A stretch of 64,000 bases of DNA from Polyangium sp. 6x1 (lineage in GTDB: Bacteria > Myxococcota_A > Polyangia > Polyangiales > Polyangiaceae), in assembly GCF_029946515.1 (NCBI RefSeq), contig NZ_JARZHH010000001.1:558001-622000 (forward strand). The letters are read 5' to 3'. The notes below the pieces were generated by a model. That model was not told where the DNA came from, did no database searches, and was given only the letters and a program-made list of their open reading frames with translations. The translations under genes and the position numbers were made by a program. Of this stretch, positions 18,169-27,391 are shown one piece after another (position 1 is the stretch's first letter; every line of letters starts with the position of its first letter).

Positions 18169-18281
18169 CGCCGCCTCCGCCCCGAATCTCCCGATTTGTT
18201 ATCTCGGGCCCGGACGGACAGGAGACGCCAGATCGGCAGGCCCGTCAAGGACCCCGTGAAGCCCCGCGCGGGCAAAAGCAT

Positions 18282-19250
18282 TCAATGGTCGACGGCCCAA
18301 ATCCCGGCAGGCGCCTTTTCGACCGTGCGCCCCTTCCGCCCCGTCACCGCCGTCGCTTCCCCGAGCGCTTTTCCCAGCGCCGCCCGTGCCGCGCGGGCTG
18401 CCGCGTCGAAGAGCGGGCCGAGCGCGTCGTCGCCGAGCCTGCGCGCCTCGTAAAGCCGACCGGGCGGCGCCGTGAGGGATCCGTCGATCGTATTCGCCAC
18501 CGAAAACGCGAGCGCGAGCCGCCCCTCCTCGGCGCCGATCGTCACGGCCGCATCGAGTCCCCGCAGGGCCGCCTCGCCGAGCAAGCGAAGCTCGGCGGGA
18601 AAGAGCGGCGCGTCCGTCGCGACGATCGCCACGAATCCGGGCGAGACCGCGCGCGCCGCGCCCGCCCCGCGCGGCGCCCCGCCGTTCGCCGCGAGGAGCA
18701 CGCCCACGACGAATGCATCCTTCCCGACGCGCGCCTCGGCCAAAGCGTCCCCCACGCCTCCCTTGAACCCGAGCGCCACGAGGCCGCGGCCCACGCCCAC
18801 GCTCCCGCAGGCCGGCGCTTCGCCGCGCGCCGCTTCGCAGGCCGCGAGCACGTCGTCGTGTTTCACGCGCCGACGACGGAGATCGTTCAAATACCCATCG
18901 TCCATTCCCACGACGACGGGCGGCCATCCATCGTCGACCGGCAGCTCCGGATCCCGCTTGTGCCCCCGCGTGATCAATGCGTCGTAGGCCGCGCCCACGC
19001 TCGTCGCATTGCAAAGGACGATCGGGGAGGCGAACGTCCCGAAATCCTCCGCCACCTCCACCCCCGTCCACGCGAGCCCTCCGCCGGCCGCGTACGCGCC
19101 GAGGGAAAACTTGCGATGACGCACGGACGGCGGGCACGGTGAAACCACGGTCACGCCCGTCTGCACGTCGCCCTCGGCCACGGTCAGGTGCGCGACCTCG
19201 ACGCCGGAGACGTCGGTGATCGAATTGCGTGACGTGCGATCGGCCGGCAT
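18282..19250 (-). CDS. P1-family (S58/DmpA) aminopeptidase homologue, nucleophile apparently lost
   Basis: 322 residues with the DmpA/NylC fold signatures: ITDVSGVEVAHLT, TGVTVV, GSVGVGRG followed by GFKGGVGDA, and VAIVATDAPLFP. Active members self-cleave before a Ser/Thr located six residues ahead of ATDA; here that position reads Gly (SPGFVAIVATDAP), so it may be uncleaved and inactive, or the nucleophile may be a nearby residue. No signal peptide. It lies 17 bases downstream of a paralogue that keeps the Ser, so the two are one operon. Confidence 0.85.
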   Translation of the reverse strand: MPADRTSRNSITDVSGVEVAHLTVAEGDVQTGVTVVSPCPPSVRHRKFSLGAYAAGGGLAWTGVEVAEDFGTFASPIVLCNATSVGAAYDALITRGHKRDPELPVDDGWPPVVVGMDDGYLNDLRRRRVKHDDVLAACEAARGEAPACGSVGVGRGLVALGFKGGVGDALAEARVGKDAFVVGVLLAANGGAPRGAGAARAVSPGFVAIVATDAPLFPAELRLLGEAALRGLDAAVTIGAEEGRLALAFSVANTIDGSLTAPPGRLYEARRLGDDALGPLFDAAARAARAALGKALGEATAVTGRKGRTVEKAPAGIWAVDH

Positions 19251-19267
19251 GGTTCTCCGCGTGGCTC

Positions 19268-20482
19268 CTAGCGCCCGGGAATCGGGCGGCCGTACTTGCG
19301 CATGATCTCCGGCAGCCGGTCGAGCGGCAATGCGTACGCCGTGTTCCCGTCGATGCCGGTCATCGTCCGGGCCATCACGAGGGCATTGAGCACGGCCTCC
19401 TCCGTGGCCTCGACCGCCGCCTCGTGCGCCACGCTGATGTGCTCGTCATTCCAGACGGGCGCCACCGTCGAGCTCGCCCCGCGCCGTACGCGCATGCCCG
19501 TCGAAAAGAACAGGAGGAGATCCCCCGAGCCGTGCATCGACACCGCGCCGGTCCGCGCGAGCCCGAGCGCCATTCGCTTCGCGAGGCGGCCGAGCTGCAC
19601 CGGCGTCATCGGCGCGTCCGTGGCGCCGATGATCAAAATCGATTTCGACTTCCGGCCCTCGTAAGGCATTCCCTCGGTGATCTCGCGCCCCACCGGCACC
19701 CCGTCGATCCGGAGCTGCGCCCTCCTGCCGTGGTTCGCCTGCACGAGCACGCCGAGCGTGTAATTCCCCATCGCGGCAGGCAGGCGCCTCGACGCGGTCC
19801 CGATGCCGCCCTTGAATTCGTAACACAACATGCCCGTGCCGCCGCCCACGGCCCCCTCCGCGACGGGCCCGCTGCGCGCCGCCGAGATCGCCTCGCGCAC
19901 GTGCTCCTCCGTGATGTGCCGCCCCTCGGCGTCATGAAGGAACGCCGCCCAGGTCTCGCCCACGATCGGCGTGGGCACGGGCGCGCTGTCGCCGATCTCC
20001 GGGTAGGTATCGAGCATCCACGCGAGCGCCCCGTCCATCACGCGGCCGATGTTCGAGGTGTCGGTCAGGAAGATCGGCGTCTCCAAAAGGCCGCGCCGAT
20101 CGACCGTGGAGACCCCTGTGAGCTCGCCATTGCCATTCAGCGTGAAGCGCGCCGCGGGGACATTGGCGCGCCAAACGTCGTCGCCGGGCATGATCACGGT
20201 CACGCCGGTGCGGATTGGACCGCGGCCGGGCACGAGCGGGCCTTCGCCCTCGATTCGCGTCAAGTGCCCCACGCGCACGCCGGGCACGTCGGTGATCGCA
20301 TTCCAGCGGCCGGGCGTGAGCGAGCCGATCGCGATGCCGAGGTCCCTGAGCCTCCGGCGCTCCGGCGGCGCGCGGGGCGCCTCGGCCGGTAAAACGCTGC
20401 ATCCGGCGCTGATGGCGGCGAGCGCGCCGCCGGCCAGGAGCGCACGTCGCGAGACTCTCCCGGTGTCGCTCTTCATGGCCAT
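19268..20482 (-). CDS. P1-family (S58/DmpA) aminopeptidase, Tat-exported lipoprotein
   Basis: 404 residues. The N-terminus has twin arginines and a hydrophobic stretch (SRRALLAGGALAAISAGC), a Tat signal ending in a lipobox at Cys28. The catalytic domain has ITDVPGVRVGHLT, EGAVGGGTGM with YEFKGGIGTASR, QANHGRRAQLRIDGVPVG, and Ser281 six residues before ATDA (KSILIIGATDAP), where DmpA has its self-cleavage nucleophile. It probably removes N-terminal or D-/beta-amino residues from small peptides outside the cytoplasm. First gene of a tandem pair. Confidence 0.9.
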   Translation of the reverse strand: MAMKSDTGRVSRRALLAGGALAAISAGCSVLPAEAPRAPPERRRLRDLGIAIGSLTPGRWNAITDVPGVRVGHLTRIEGEGPLVPGRGPIRTGVTVIMPGDDVWRANVPAARFTLNGNGELTGVSTVDRRGLLETPIFLTDTSNIGRVMDGALAWMLDTYPEIGDSAPVPTPIVGETWAAFLHDAEGRHITEEHVREAISAARSGPVAEGAVGGGTGMLCYEFKGGIGTASRRLPAAMGNYTLGVLVQANHGRRAQLRIDGVPVGREITEGMPYEGRKSKSILIIGATDAPMTPVQLGRLAKRMALGLARTGAVSMHGSGDLLLFFSTGMRVRRGASSTVAPVWNDEHISVAHEAAVEATEEAVLNALVMARTMTGIDGNTAYALPLDRLPEIMRKYGRPIPGR

Positions 20483-20553
20483 CGGCGCGAGTATGGAGGT
20501 TCGTGCTGCCGTTGGGAAGCGCTTCGTGACGCTGCGGATGGGCCCAATCGCCT

Positions 20554-21213
20554 TCAGGCAGGAGCACGCCGCCGCCGCGGGCCTCGTGGGCGGCTCTGCG
20601 CTTCAGGGCGATCGCCGAGGAGCTGCCGGACGAGCAGGCGCGCAAACGACGCGGCCCCGGAAGGCTCGTGGAGGCCACGGGGAACGAACCCCTCGCAAAG
20701 GCGCGGCGCGAGGCAGACCATGTGAATGGCCGACCAGAATGCGGCGACGCGCAGGCGTTGCTCTTCCTCCGAGCCCGCCGGCAAGGCGGGGCGCACGCTG
20801 CGGAAAAACCCTTCGAGGAAATCGCGATACCGCTGGACCGCCGGACCCGTGTAGTCCTGGCGCGCGATGGCGTCGTGCAAATGGGCCGCGCTGAGGCGCG
20901 GGTACCGGACGGCGTCCGGCAAGAACGCCGGCAGGAAGCGCTCGAGCGCGGCGCGGACGTCCCCGCCTTCGGCCTCGACGAGCGCGTCGAGCTCGCGGAG
21001 CTGCTCGCCGAGCCCATTCTCCAGCGTGCGCGCGAGCACCTCCTCGACGAGCTTCTCTTTGCTGCCGAAATAGTAGTTGATCGCGGCCACGTTCACGCCC
21101 GCTCCGAGGGCGATCGCGCGCACCGTGAGGGCCTCGATCCCTTCCCGCTCGACGACCTCGATCGCGGCCTCGATGATCCGCTCGCGCGCGCCGCGGCCCT
21201 GCTCGCTGTCCAT
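20554..21213 (-). CDS. TetR family regulator (CerR-like)
   Basis: 219 residues. The N-terminal DNA-binding domain is standard: RIIEAAIEVVEREGIEALTV, then ALGAGVNVAAINYYFGSKEKL. The ligand domain (RFLPAFLPDAVRYPRLSAAH onward) resembles CecR/CerR C-terminal domains. Start ATG at 21213; the upstream extension is not coding-like. It is divergent from the copper monooxygenase gene, with two adjacent CAAAC/GTTTG sites between them, so it probably represses itself and that gene. Confidence 0.9.
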   Translation of the reverse strand: MDSEQGRGARERIIEAAIEVVEREGIEALTVRAIALGAGVNVAAINYYFGSKEKLVEEVLARTLENGLGEQLRELDALVEAEGGDVRAALERFLPAFLPDAVRYPRLSAAHLHDAIARQDYTGPAVQRYRDFLEGFFRSVRPALPAGSEEEQRLRVAAFWSAIHMVCLAPRLCEGFVPRGLHEPSGAASFARLLVRQLLGDRPEAQSRPRGPRRRRAPA

Positions 21214-21310
21214 CACGGCCTCTCGTTTTAGCCCAGATCCCGCGAGCCGGTCGAGCCCCCTCCCGTGACGAGCGTCGAAATCCTGCTCCCCGTTGAACGA
21301 ACCGGGGCGA

Positions 21311-21338
21311 TCAAACAACTGTTTGAAACAACCGTTTG
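21311..21338. promoter_or_regulatory. Two adjoining TetR-type operators
   Basis: CAAACAACTGTTTG (21312-21325) is a near-perfect palindrome, extended to TCAAACA-AC-TGTTTGA at 21311-21326. It is followed, sharing one base, by GAAACAACCGTTTG (21325-21338), the same site with one arm base changed. Both lie midway between the divergent TetR (start 21213) and monooxygenase (start 21380) genes. AAAC-N4-GTTT symmetry is typical of TetR dimers. Confidence 0.7.
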
Positions 21339-21379
21339 AACCGGCTGCGTCGCGAGCACGCAGGCGGGAGAGGTGCGTC

Positions 21380-22645
21380 ATGAGCGAACAAAACGCCTGG
21401 AAAAGGCGGGCATCCGAGGTCGTCTTCGTGGGATGTGTGGCCGCTTCGATGGCGGCGTGCGGCGCCGAGCCGGAGAGCGCGCCGACGTGGTATCGGGACA
21501 TCCAGCCGCTGGTCGATCGATCGTGCGCCGCGTGCCACGACGGGACCGGCGTGGGACGGGTGAACCTGCGAGACGCCGCGACGGCGCGGGCCCTCGCCAC
21601 CACGATGGCCGCACGCGTGGAGGCGGGCGAAATGCCGCCCCCCGCGCTCGATCCTTCGTGCCAGCCTTATGCGGGCGCGGACAGGATGTACCTCGGCGCC
21701 GAGGAGCGCGCGCGCTTTCGCGCATGGGCCGACGCGGGCGCGCCGCTCGGCGATCCGAGCGAGGCGACGTCGAAGCCGAACGGCCTCGCACATATCGACG
21801 ACCCGGACCTCGTGCTCGAAATGCCCGAGGCCCACGAGGTCACCCCGGACGACGACGGCAACGAATACTGGTGCGTCGTGCTCGACAATCCGCTCGCGGC
21901 GCCCACGTGGATCAAGGCGCTCGAGGCCGTGCCCGGCGATCCGCTCGTCGTGCACCACATCGGGCTCTACCGCGACGCGGGGCACGACGCGGGCGCGGGG
22001 TACGGCGTCCCGCCGGGCACAAAGGCTTTCTCTTGTCGGAATCCGGTGCTGGAGCTCGACTGGCAACTCCTACACGCCTTCGCGCCGGGCGTCTCCGTGA
22101 TGGAGCTGCCGAAGGACACGGGCATCCGGCTCGATCCCGGCGAGCAGATCGTGATGCAAATGCATTATTACTCCCCCAAACCAGGCGCGCTCGATCGGTC
22201 GGCCTACCGGATGCGCCTCGCGACGGAGGCGCCCAAGGCCGAGGTCTTCATGGACGTCTTCGGCCCGGTGCCGTTCTCGATCCCCGCGGGCGTCTCGAAG
22301 CACGTCGAGCGAAGCGTGATCACGAACGAGGACGGGCCGACCACGATTTACGGCCTGCTCCCGCACATGCACCTGCTCGGCCGCTCCTACAACGCGTGGA
22401 TCGAGGACGACGCGGGCGCGGGCGCGTGCGTCGCGCGAGGCGATTACGATTTCCACCACCAGGCGCTCTACGTGTTCGACAAGCCACTCCAGTGGCAGCC
22501 GGGGCAGCGGCTCGTCACCGAATGCACCTGGGACAACTCCGCGACGTCGAAAGGACAGTCGCATTTCCCGCCGCTCGACGTCGCCTGGGGCGAGGGGACG
22601 AACCAGGAGATGTGCTTCATGGTGGCATACCTGTCGCGGCCCTGA
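21380..22645 (+). CDS. Copper type II (PHM-like) monooxygenase with N-terminal cytochrome c motif, lipoprotein
   Basis: 421 residues; GGGAGAGG precedes the ATG. The signal ends SMAACGAEP (lipobox Cys27). A haem c site CAACH (49-53) with a Met-containing EMPPP (84-88) makes a small cytochrome domain. The remainder has the copper ligands of the peptidylglycine/dopamine monooxygenase fold: VHHIGLYR (His192-His193), QMHYYSP, PHMHLLGR (HxH) and a late Met in NQEMCFMVAYL. Such cytochrome-linked proteins probably take electrons through haem to hydroxylate an unknown substrate at the cell surface. The facing TetR regulator suggests induction by that substrate. Confidence 0.87.
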   Translation: MSEQNAWKRRASEVVFVGCVAASMAACGAEPESAPTWYRDIQPLVDRSCAACHDGTGVGRVNLRDAATARALATTMAARVEAGEMPPPALDPSCQPYAGADRMYLGAEERARFRAWADAGAPLGDPSEATSKPNGLAHIDDPDLVLEMPEAHEVTPDDDGNEYWCVVLDNPLAAPTWIKALEAVPGDPLVVHHIGLYRDAGHDAGAGYGVPPGTKAFSCRNPVLELDWQLLHAFAPGVSVMELPKDTGIRLDPGEQIVMQMHYYSPKPGALDRSAYRMRLATEAPKAEVFMDVFGPVPFSIPAGVSKHVERSVITNEDGPTTIYGLLPHMHLLGRSYNAWIEDDAGAGACVARGDYDFHHQALYVFDKPLQWQPGQRLVTECTWDNSATSKGQSHFPPLDVAWGEGTNQEMCFMVAYLSRP

Positions 22646-22654
22646 AGCCCCTCG

Positions 22655-23296
22655 CTAGATATACCCGAGCTCGATCGCCCGGAGCACGGCCTTCGTCCGA
22701 TCGCGCACGCCGAGCTTCGAGAAGATGCTCGACGCGTGGTTTTTCACGGTGCCCTCGGCCGTGCCCAGCATCTCGGCGATCTCGCGGTTGCTCGCCCCCG
22801 AGGCCATCAGGCGCAGGACCTCGACCTCGCGCGCCGTGAGCGCGGTGGGCGGCACGATCACAGGGACGTCCGGCTTCAAGCGATCGAGCCCGCGCAAGAC
22901 GCGCTCGGTGATCGCCGGGTTCCAGAGCGTCCCGCCCGAAGCCACCGCGCGGATCGCCTCGGCGAGCTGCTCGAGGCCAATGTCCTTCAGCAAAAACCCC
23001 CGCGCGCCGAGGCGAATCCCCGCCGCGGCGACGGCGTCGTCGTCGAACGTCGTGAGCAAGATCGTGGGCGGCACCTTGGGCTTTCCGCGGAGCGCCGTGA
23101 GCACGTCGAGCCCTGTTTTTCGCGGCATTCGTACGTCGAGCAGGAGCACGTCGAGCGCGGTCGTCGCCACGATCGCGAGCGCCTCCTCTCCGTCGCTCGC
23201 CTCCGCGGCGACCCGGATGTCGGGCGTGAGCGCGAGCAGGCTCTTGATGCCCTGCCGCACGAGCGTCTGATCGTCCGCGAGCAAGACGTGAATCAC
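22655..23296 (-). CDS. NarL/LuxR-type response regulator
   Basis: 213 residues from a GTG that overlaps the kinase stop (GTGA at 23293-23296), so the pair is coupled. The receiver has LLADDQTLVRQGIKSLLA, phospho-Asp in DVLLLDVRMPRKTG, and the conserved Thr and Lys (LLTTFDD, GFLLKDI). The C-terminal LuxR helix-turn-helix is LTAREVEVLRLMASGASNRE, then IAEMLGTAEGTVKNHASSIF. It should be phosphorylated by the kinase encoded upstream and bind DNA; targets unknown. Confidence 0.94.
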   Translation of the reverse strand: MIHVLLADDQTLVRQGIKSLLALTPDIRVAAEASDGEEALAIVATTALDVLLLDVRMPRKTGLDVLTALRGKPKVPPTILLTTFDDDAVAAAGIRLGARGFLLKDIGLEQLAEAIRAVASGGTLWNPAITERVLRGLDRLKPDVPVIVPPTALTAREVEVLRLMASGASNREIAEMLGTAEGTVKNHASSIFSKLGVRDRTKAVLRAIELGYI

Positions 23297-24441
23297 GGCG
23301 CAGCCATCGTCCTTTGGCGCGGCGGGACGACCGCGCGCCATTCGAATCCTTTGCCCAAACCGGGCGTCACGGTCAAGGCCCCGCCGAGCGCCTCGATCCG
23401 CTCGCGCAGGCCCGAAAGGCCGCTGCCCTCGGCGGCGCCCTCCGCGCCCCGCCCGTCGTCGCGCGCTTCGAGCACGACGCCCTCCGGCCCCTCGGCGAGA
23501 CGAATCCAGAGGTTTTCCGCATGGCCATGGCGCGCCGCATTCGTGATCGCCTCCTGCACGCCACGAAAGAGCGCGTGGGCCAGGGCATCGTCCTCGATCA
23601 CGAGCCCCTCGGCGAGATCGACGTGCACCCGCGGACGCGGCAGCCCCGCGGCGAGCGCCTCGATCGCGCGCGGCAGGTCGAGCGTGCGCTCCTCGCGCAT
23701 CGCGCGCACGACGCCGCGCACCTCGGAGAGCGTGCTCTTCGCGAGCTCGTGCGCCCGCGCGAGGGCCTCTTCGCCGGGCGAGGTGCGGCGCGCGAGATCC
23801 AGGTGGATGCTCATCGCCGTGAGGTGATGGCCGACGGCGTCGTGCAATTCGCGCGCGATGTGCAGCCGCTCGGCCGTGCGCGCGCTCTCGGCGAGCATCA
23901 CCTGCGCGGCGCGGAGCTCGGCGTTGACGCGGGAGAGCTCGACGCGCGCGGCCGCCTCGTGCCGCGCCACCGTTCCGATCGTGGTCGCGAAGAGCTGAAA
24001 ACCGAGGACGCCAGCCGTCCAGAACGCCGCCTGCGCCACATCGGCGCGCCCCACGTAAAATGGGAAGATCGCCACGGTCTGCGCCGCGACCCAGCCGAGC
24101 GCCGCGCCTCGCGACAGGAGCAAGGACGCCTGCGCCGCGACGATCGCCAAGAGCCCCGCTTCGAGCCACAGGTTCCGGAGGTGCACGAGCACGAGCGCGG
24201 AGATCGATTGCACCACGAGCAGCACGATCCGGCTCGTCGGCCCGAGCCTGTCGAGCCTTGATGCGCTCGTGAGGAACGCGCCGAGATACGCCGCGTGCGC
24301 CGCAAAGCTCGCGGCCACGGTCGAATCGCGCAGGCTCGCCGGGTCCCGCGCGAGCGGCAGCAGGAACGGCTGGGCGATCGCGGCCCACGCCAGCGTTCCC
24401 GCGACGAAGAGCAAGCTCCGGGTGGGCGGCGGCCGGTCCAT
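23293..24441 (-). CDS. NarX/DesK-type sensor histidine kinase
   Basis: About 382 residues. Five or six hydrophobic segments fill the first 165 residues with no large periplasmic sensor, so it may sense the membrane itself. Then come a coiled linker, the HisKA_3 box with the phospho-His in ERLHIARELHDAVGHHLTAM, and an ATPase domain (FRGVQEAITNAARHGHAENL, ARDDGRGAEGAAEGSGLSGL). The ATG at 24441 is preferred; one at 24489 would add 16 residues, and neither has a good ribosome site. Confidence 0.92.
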   Translation of the reverse strand: MDRPPPTRSLLFVAGTLAWAAIAQPFLLPLARDPASLRDSTVAASFAAHAAYLGAFLTSASRLDRLGPTSRIVLLVVQSISALVLVHLRNLWLEAGLLAIVAAQASLLLSRGAALGWVAAQTVAIFPFYVGRADVAQAAFWTAGVLGFQLFATTIGTVARHEAAARVELSRVNAELRAAQVMLAESARTAERLHIARELHDAVGHHLTAMSIHLDLARRTSPGEEALARAHELAKSTLSEVRGVVRAMREERTLDLPRAIEALAAGLPRPRVHVDLAEGLVIEDDALAHALFRGVQEAITNAARHGHAENLWIRLAEGPEGVVLEARDDGRGAEGAAEGSGLSGLRERIEALGGALTVTPGLGKGFEWRAVVPPRQRTMAAP

Positions 24442-24644
24442 GCGCGGCGCATCGTAGCGCCTCTCACGCGCGCCTGTGCCGAAAGTCATGGTGGAAATCG
24501 ACGGAGGACCATGACCTGTGGCACAGGCCCCCTCCTCGTTCGGGCCCCACGATGGAGGCCATGGCGAACGTCACCTCGTTCCTTTCGACCTCGAACGAAA
24601 CCCGCACCGCGGACGGCGCGCCGCCCTGCTACGCTGCCTCCGCG

Positions 24645-25802
24645 ATGACCGAGACGAAGGCGGCGGAGGCGCCTCGAAAGCGACGGAACATCGGGCGCGC
24701 CGTGCTCCTCGTGCTCCTCGTGGCCCTCGTGCTCTTCGCGCGGCCCGCGGATCGGCACCTGCGCGCGGCCTCGCTCCTCCTGCGCTTCGCGGACGAACGG
24801 GCGCAAGGGTTCCTGCCTGAGTACGGAAAACACGCGCTCGACGAGAGCCTGACCGAGGTGCCCTCCGCGCGTGGATCCGTACGAGCGCGTATGTATTCGC
24901 CCGTCGGCGTCGGGAATGCGCCGGGCGTGGTGATCGTGCACGGCGTGCATCGCCTCGCCATCGACGAGCCACGCCTCATGCGGTTCGCCCGCGCGATCGC
25001 GGCTTCGGGCGTCGTCGTGCTCACGCCCGAGGTGAAGGAGATCGCCGATTATCGAATCGATCCGGCCTCGATCGAGACGCTCGGCGCGGCCGCGCATTCG
25101 CTGCGCGAGCGCCTCGGCGGCAAGCCCGTGGGCCTCATGGGCATGAGCTTCGCGGGCGGACTCGCGCTCCGCGCCGCGGCGGACGGGGCGTTCGCCGAGG
25201 ACATCGGGTTCGTCGTGGCGATCGGGGCGCACCACGACATGCGGCGTGTGCTCGAGTTTTTCAAGACGAACCAGACCTCGTGGCCGGACGGGCACAAGGA
25301 GGCGCTCGCCGCGCACCCGTATGGCGCGCTGGTCCTGCTTTATTCGCACGTCGAGGCCCTGGTCCCGCCGGCTGACGCGGCCGCGGCGCGCGACGCGATC
25401 CGGCTCTGGCTCTGGGACGATCGCGAGGCCTCGAAGGCGAAGCTCGCGGCGCTCTCGACCGAGGCGCGGGCCAAGGTGGAGGCATTGCTCGAAGGGAAAG
25501 CCGACGTGCCGGCGCTCATCGACGAGATCACGAAACACCCGGAGCAGGCGCTCTCGGTCTCGCCCGCGGGGCACCTCGGCGGTCTGCGCGCCCCCGTATT
25601 CTTGCTTCACGGCGCGACGGATTCGGTGATTCCTGCTTCGGAGACGGAATGGCTCTCGCACGACGTCCCGCCGGCGCTCCTCCGCGCCGCGCTCGTGACG
25701 CCGGCCGTCGAGCACGTCGAGCTCCGCGGAGAGCCGTCGGTCGCGCAGCAATGGGAGCTCGTCCGGTTCATGGCGGGCGTGCTCGACGTGGCGAACGACT
25801 GA
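24645..25802 (+). CDS. Membrane-anchored alpha/beta hydrolase
   Basis: 385 residues from the ATG at 24645. Residues about 18-36 (AVLLVLLVALVLFARP) form an N-terminal anchor. The fold is shown by GVVIVHGVHRLAIDEPRLMR, the nucleophile elbow GMSFAGG, and a late Asp (LLHGATDSVIP) and His (TPAVEHVELRG). Esterase or peptidase activity is inferred; substrate unknown. In-frame ATGs at 24552 and 24561 follow a better GGAGG but would put a hydrophilic tail before the anchor, so the start is uncertain. Confidence 0.82.
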   Translation: MTETKAAEAPRKRRNIGRAVLLVLLVALVLFARPADRHLRAASLLLRFADERAQGFLPEYGKHALDESLTEVPSARGSVRARMYSPVGVGNAPGVVIVHGVHRLAIDEPRLMRFARAIAASGVVVLTPEVKEIADYRIDPASIETLGAAAHSLRERLGGKPVGLMGMSFAGGLALRAAADGAFAEDIGFVVAIGAHHDMRRVLEFFKTNQTSWPDGHKEALAAHPYGALVLLYSHVEALVPPADAAAARDAIRLWLWDDREASKAKLAALSTEARAKVEALLEGKADVPALIDEITKHPEQALSVSPAGHLGGLRAPVFLLHGATDSVIPASETEWLSHDVPPALLRAALVTPAVEHVELRGEPSVAQQWELVRFMAGVLDVAND

Positions 25803-25809
25803 GCGACGC

Positions 25810-26169
25810 CTACTGCGTGCAGGCCAGATGGACCCGCAGCGCTTCGAGGTCGGCCTCGCTCAGCTTGCCGGTCGGGGGCATCGCGCCTTCCTCGGCCTCG
25901 GCATACATCTCCGCCGCCTCGGCCTTGACCTCGTCCGCCGACGTGAAATCCAACCCACCCGCCGGCGTCCCCATCGCGTAATTCGGGTTGTGGCACACCG
26001 TGCAGGAATTGGCGATCACCTTCAGGCCCGCCGCCTGCTGCGCGCTCGAGTCGGGCGGGCACGTGCCGAGGCCACCACTGTCGCTCCCGCAACCTGCGAG
26101 GGCGCCAAACGCGGCCAAAGAAAACGAGAGCACGCACACAAGCATCTTGTTTTCAGTAAGTGTGGACAT
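25810..26169 (-). CDS. Mono-haem cytochrome c-like lipoprotein
   Basis: 119 residues. The N-terminus ends AFGALAGCGSDSGG, a lipobox with Cys27. A haem-binding CTVCH and downstream MPPTGKLSEADLEALRVHLA, with Met as likely sixth ligand, give a small class I cytochrome c. It is probably an electron carrier anchored in the periplasm; CxxCH domains of this type often accompany copper or haem oxidases such as the monooxygenase 3 kb away, but no direct link is shown. Confidence 0.85.
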   Translation of the reverse strand: MSTLTENKMLVCVLSFSLAAFGALAGCGSDSGGLGTCPPDSSAQQAAGLKVIANSCTVCHNPNYAMGTPAGGLDFTSADEVKAEAAEMYAEAEEGAMPPTGKLSEADLEALRVHLACTQ

Positions 26170-26249
26170 AATTCCACTCTACTGGGATGGCGCGGCGTGG
26201 CAACACGAAACTGCGGCCCCATTGCCTTCCTGTTTCCGTTGGGGCAAGC

Positions 26250-27344
<1,095 letters not shown>

Positions 27345-27391
27345 TTCCCTGCCACGACCCAAGGACGGGGGCGCATCGGACTAGAAGGACC

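Noticed and set aside
15574-18453. Plus-strand frame of 959 codons across the coiled-coil and IgGFc genes
   Set aside because: Low-complexity Arg/Ser/His product, antisense to two well-supported genes.
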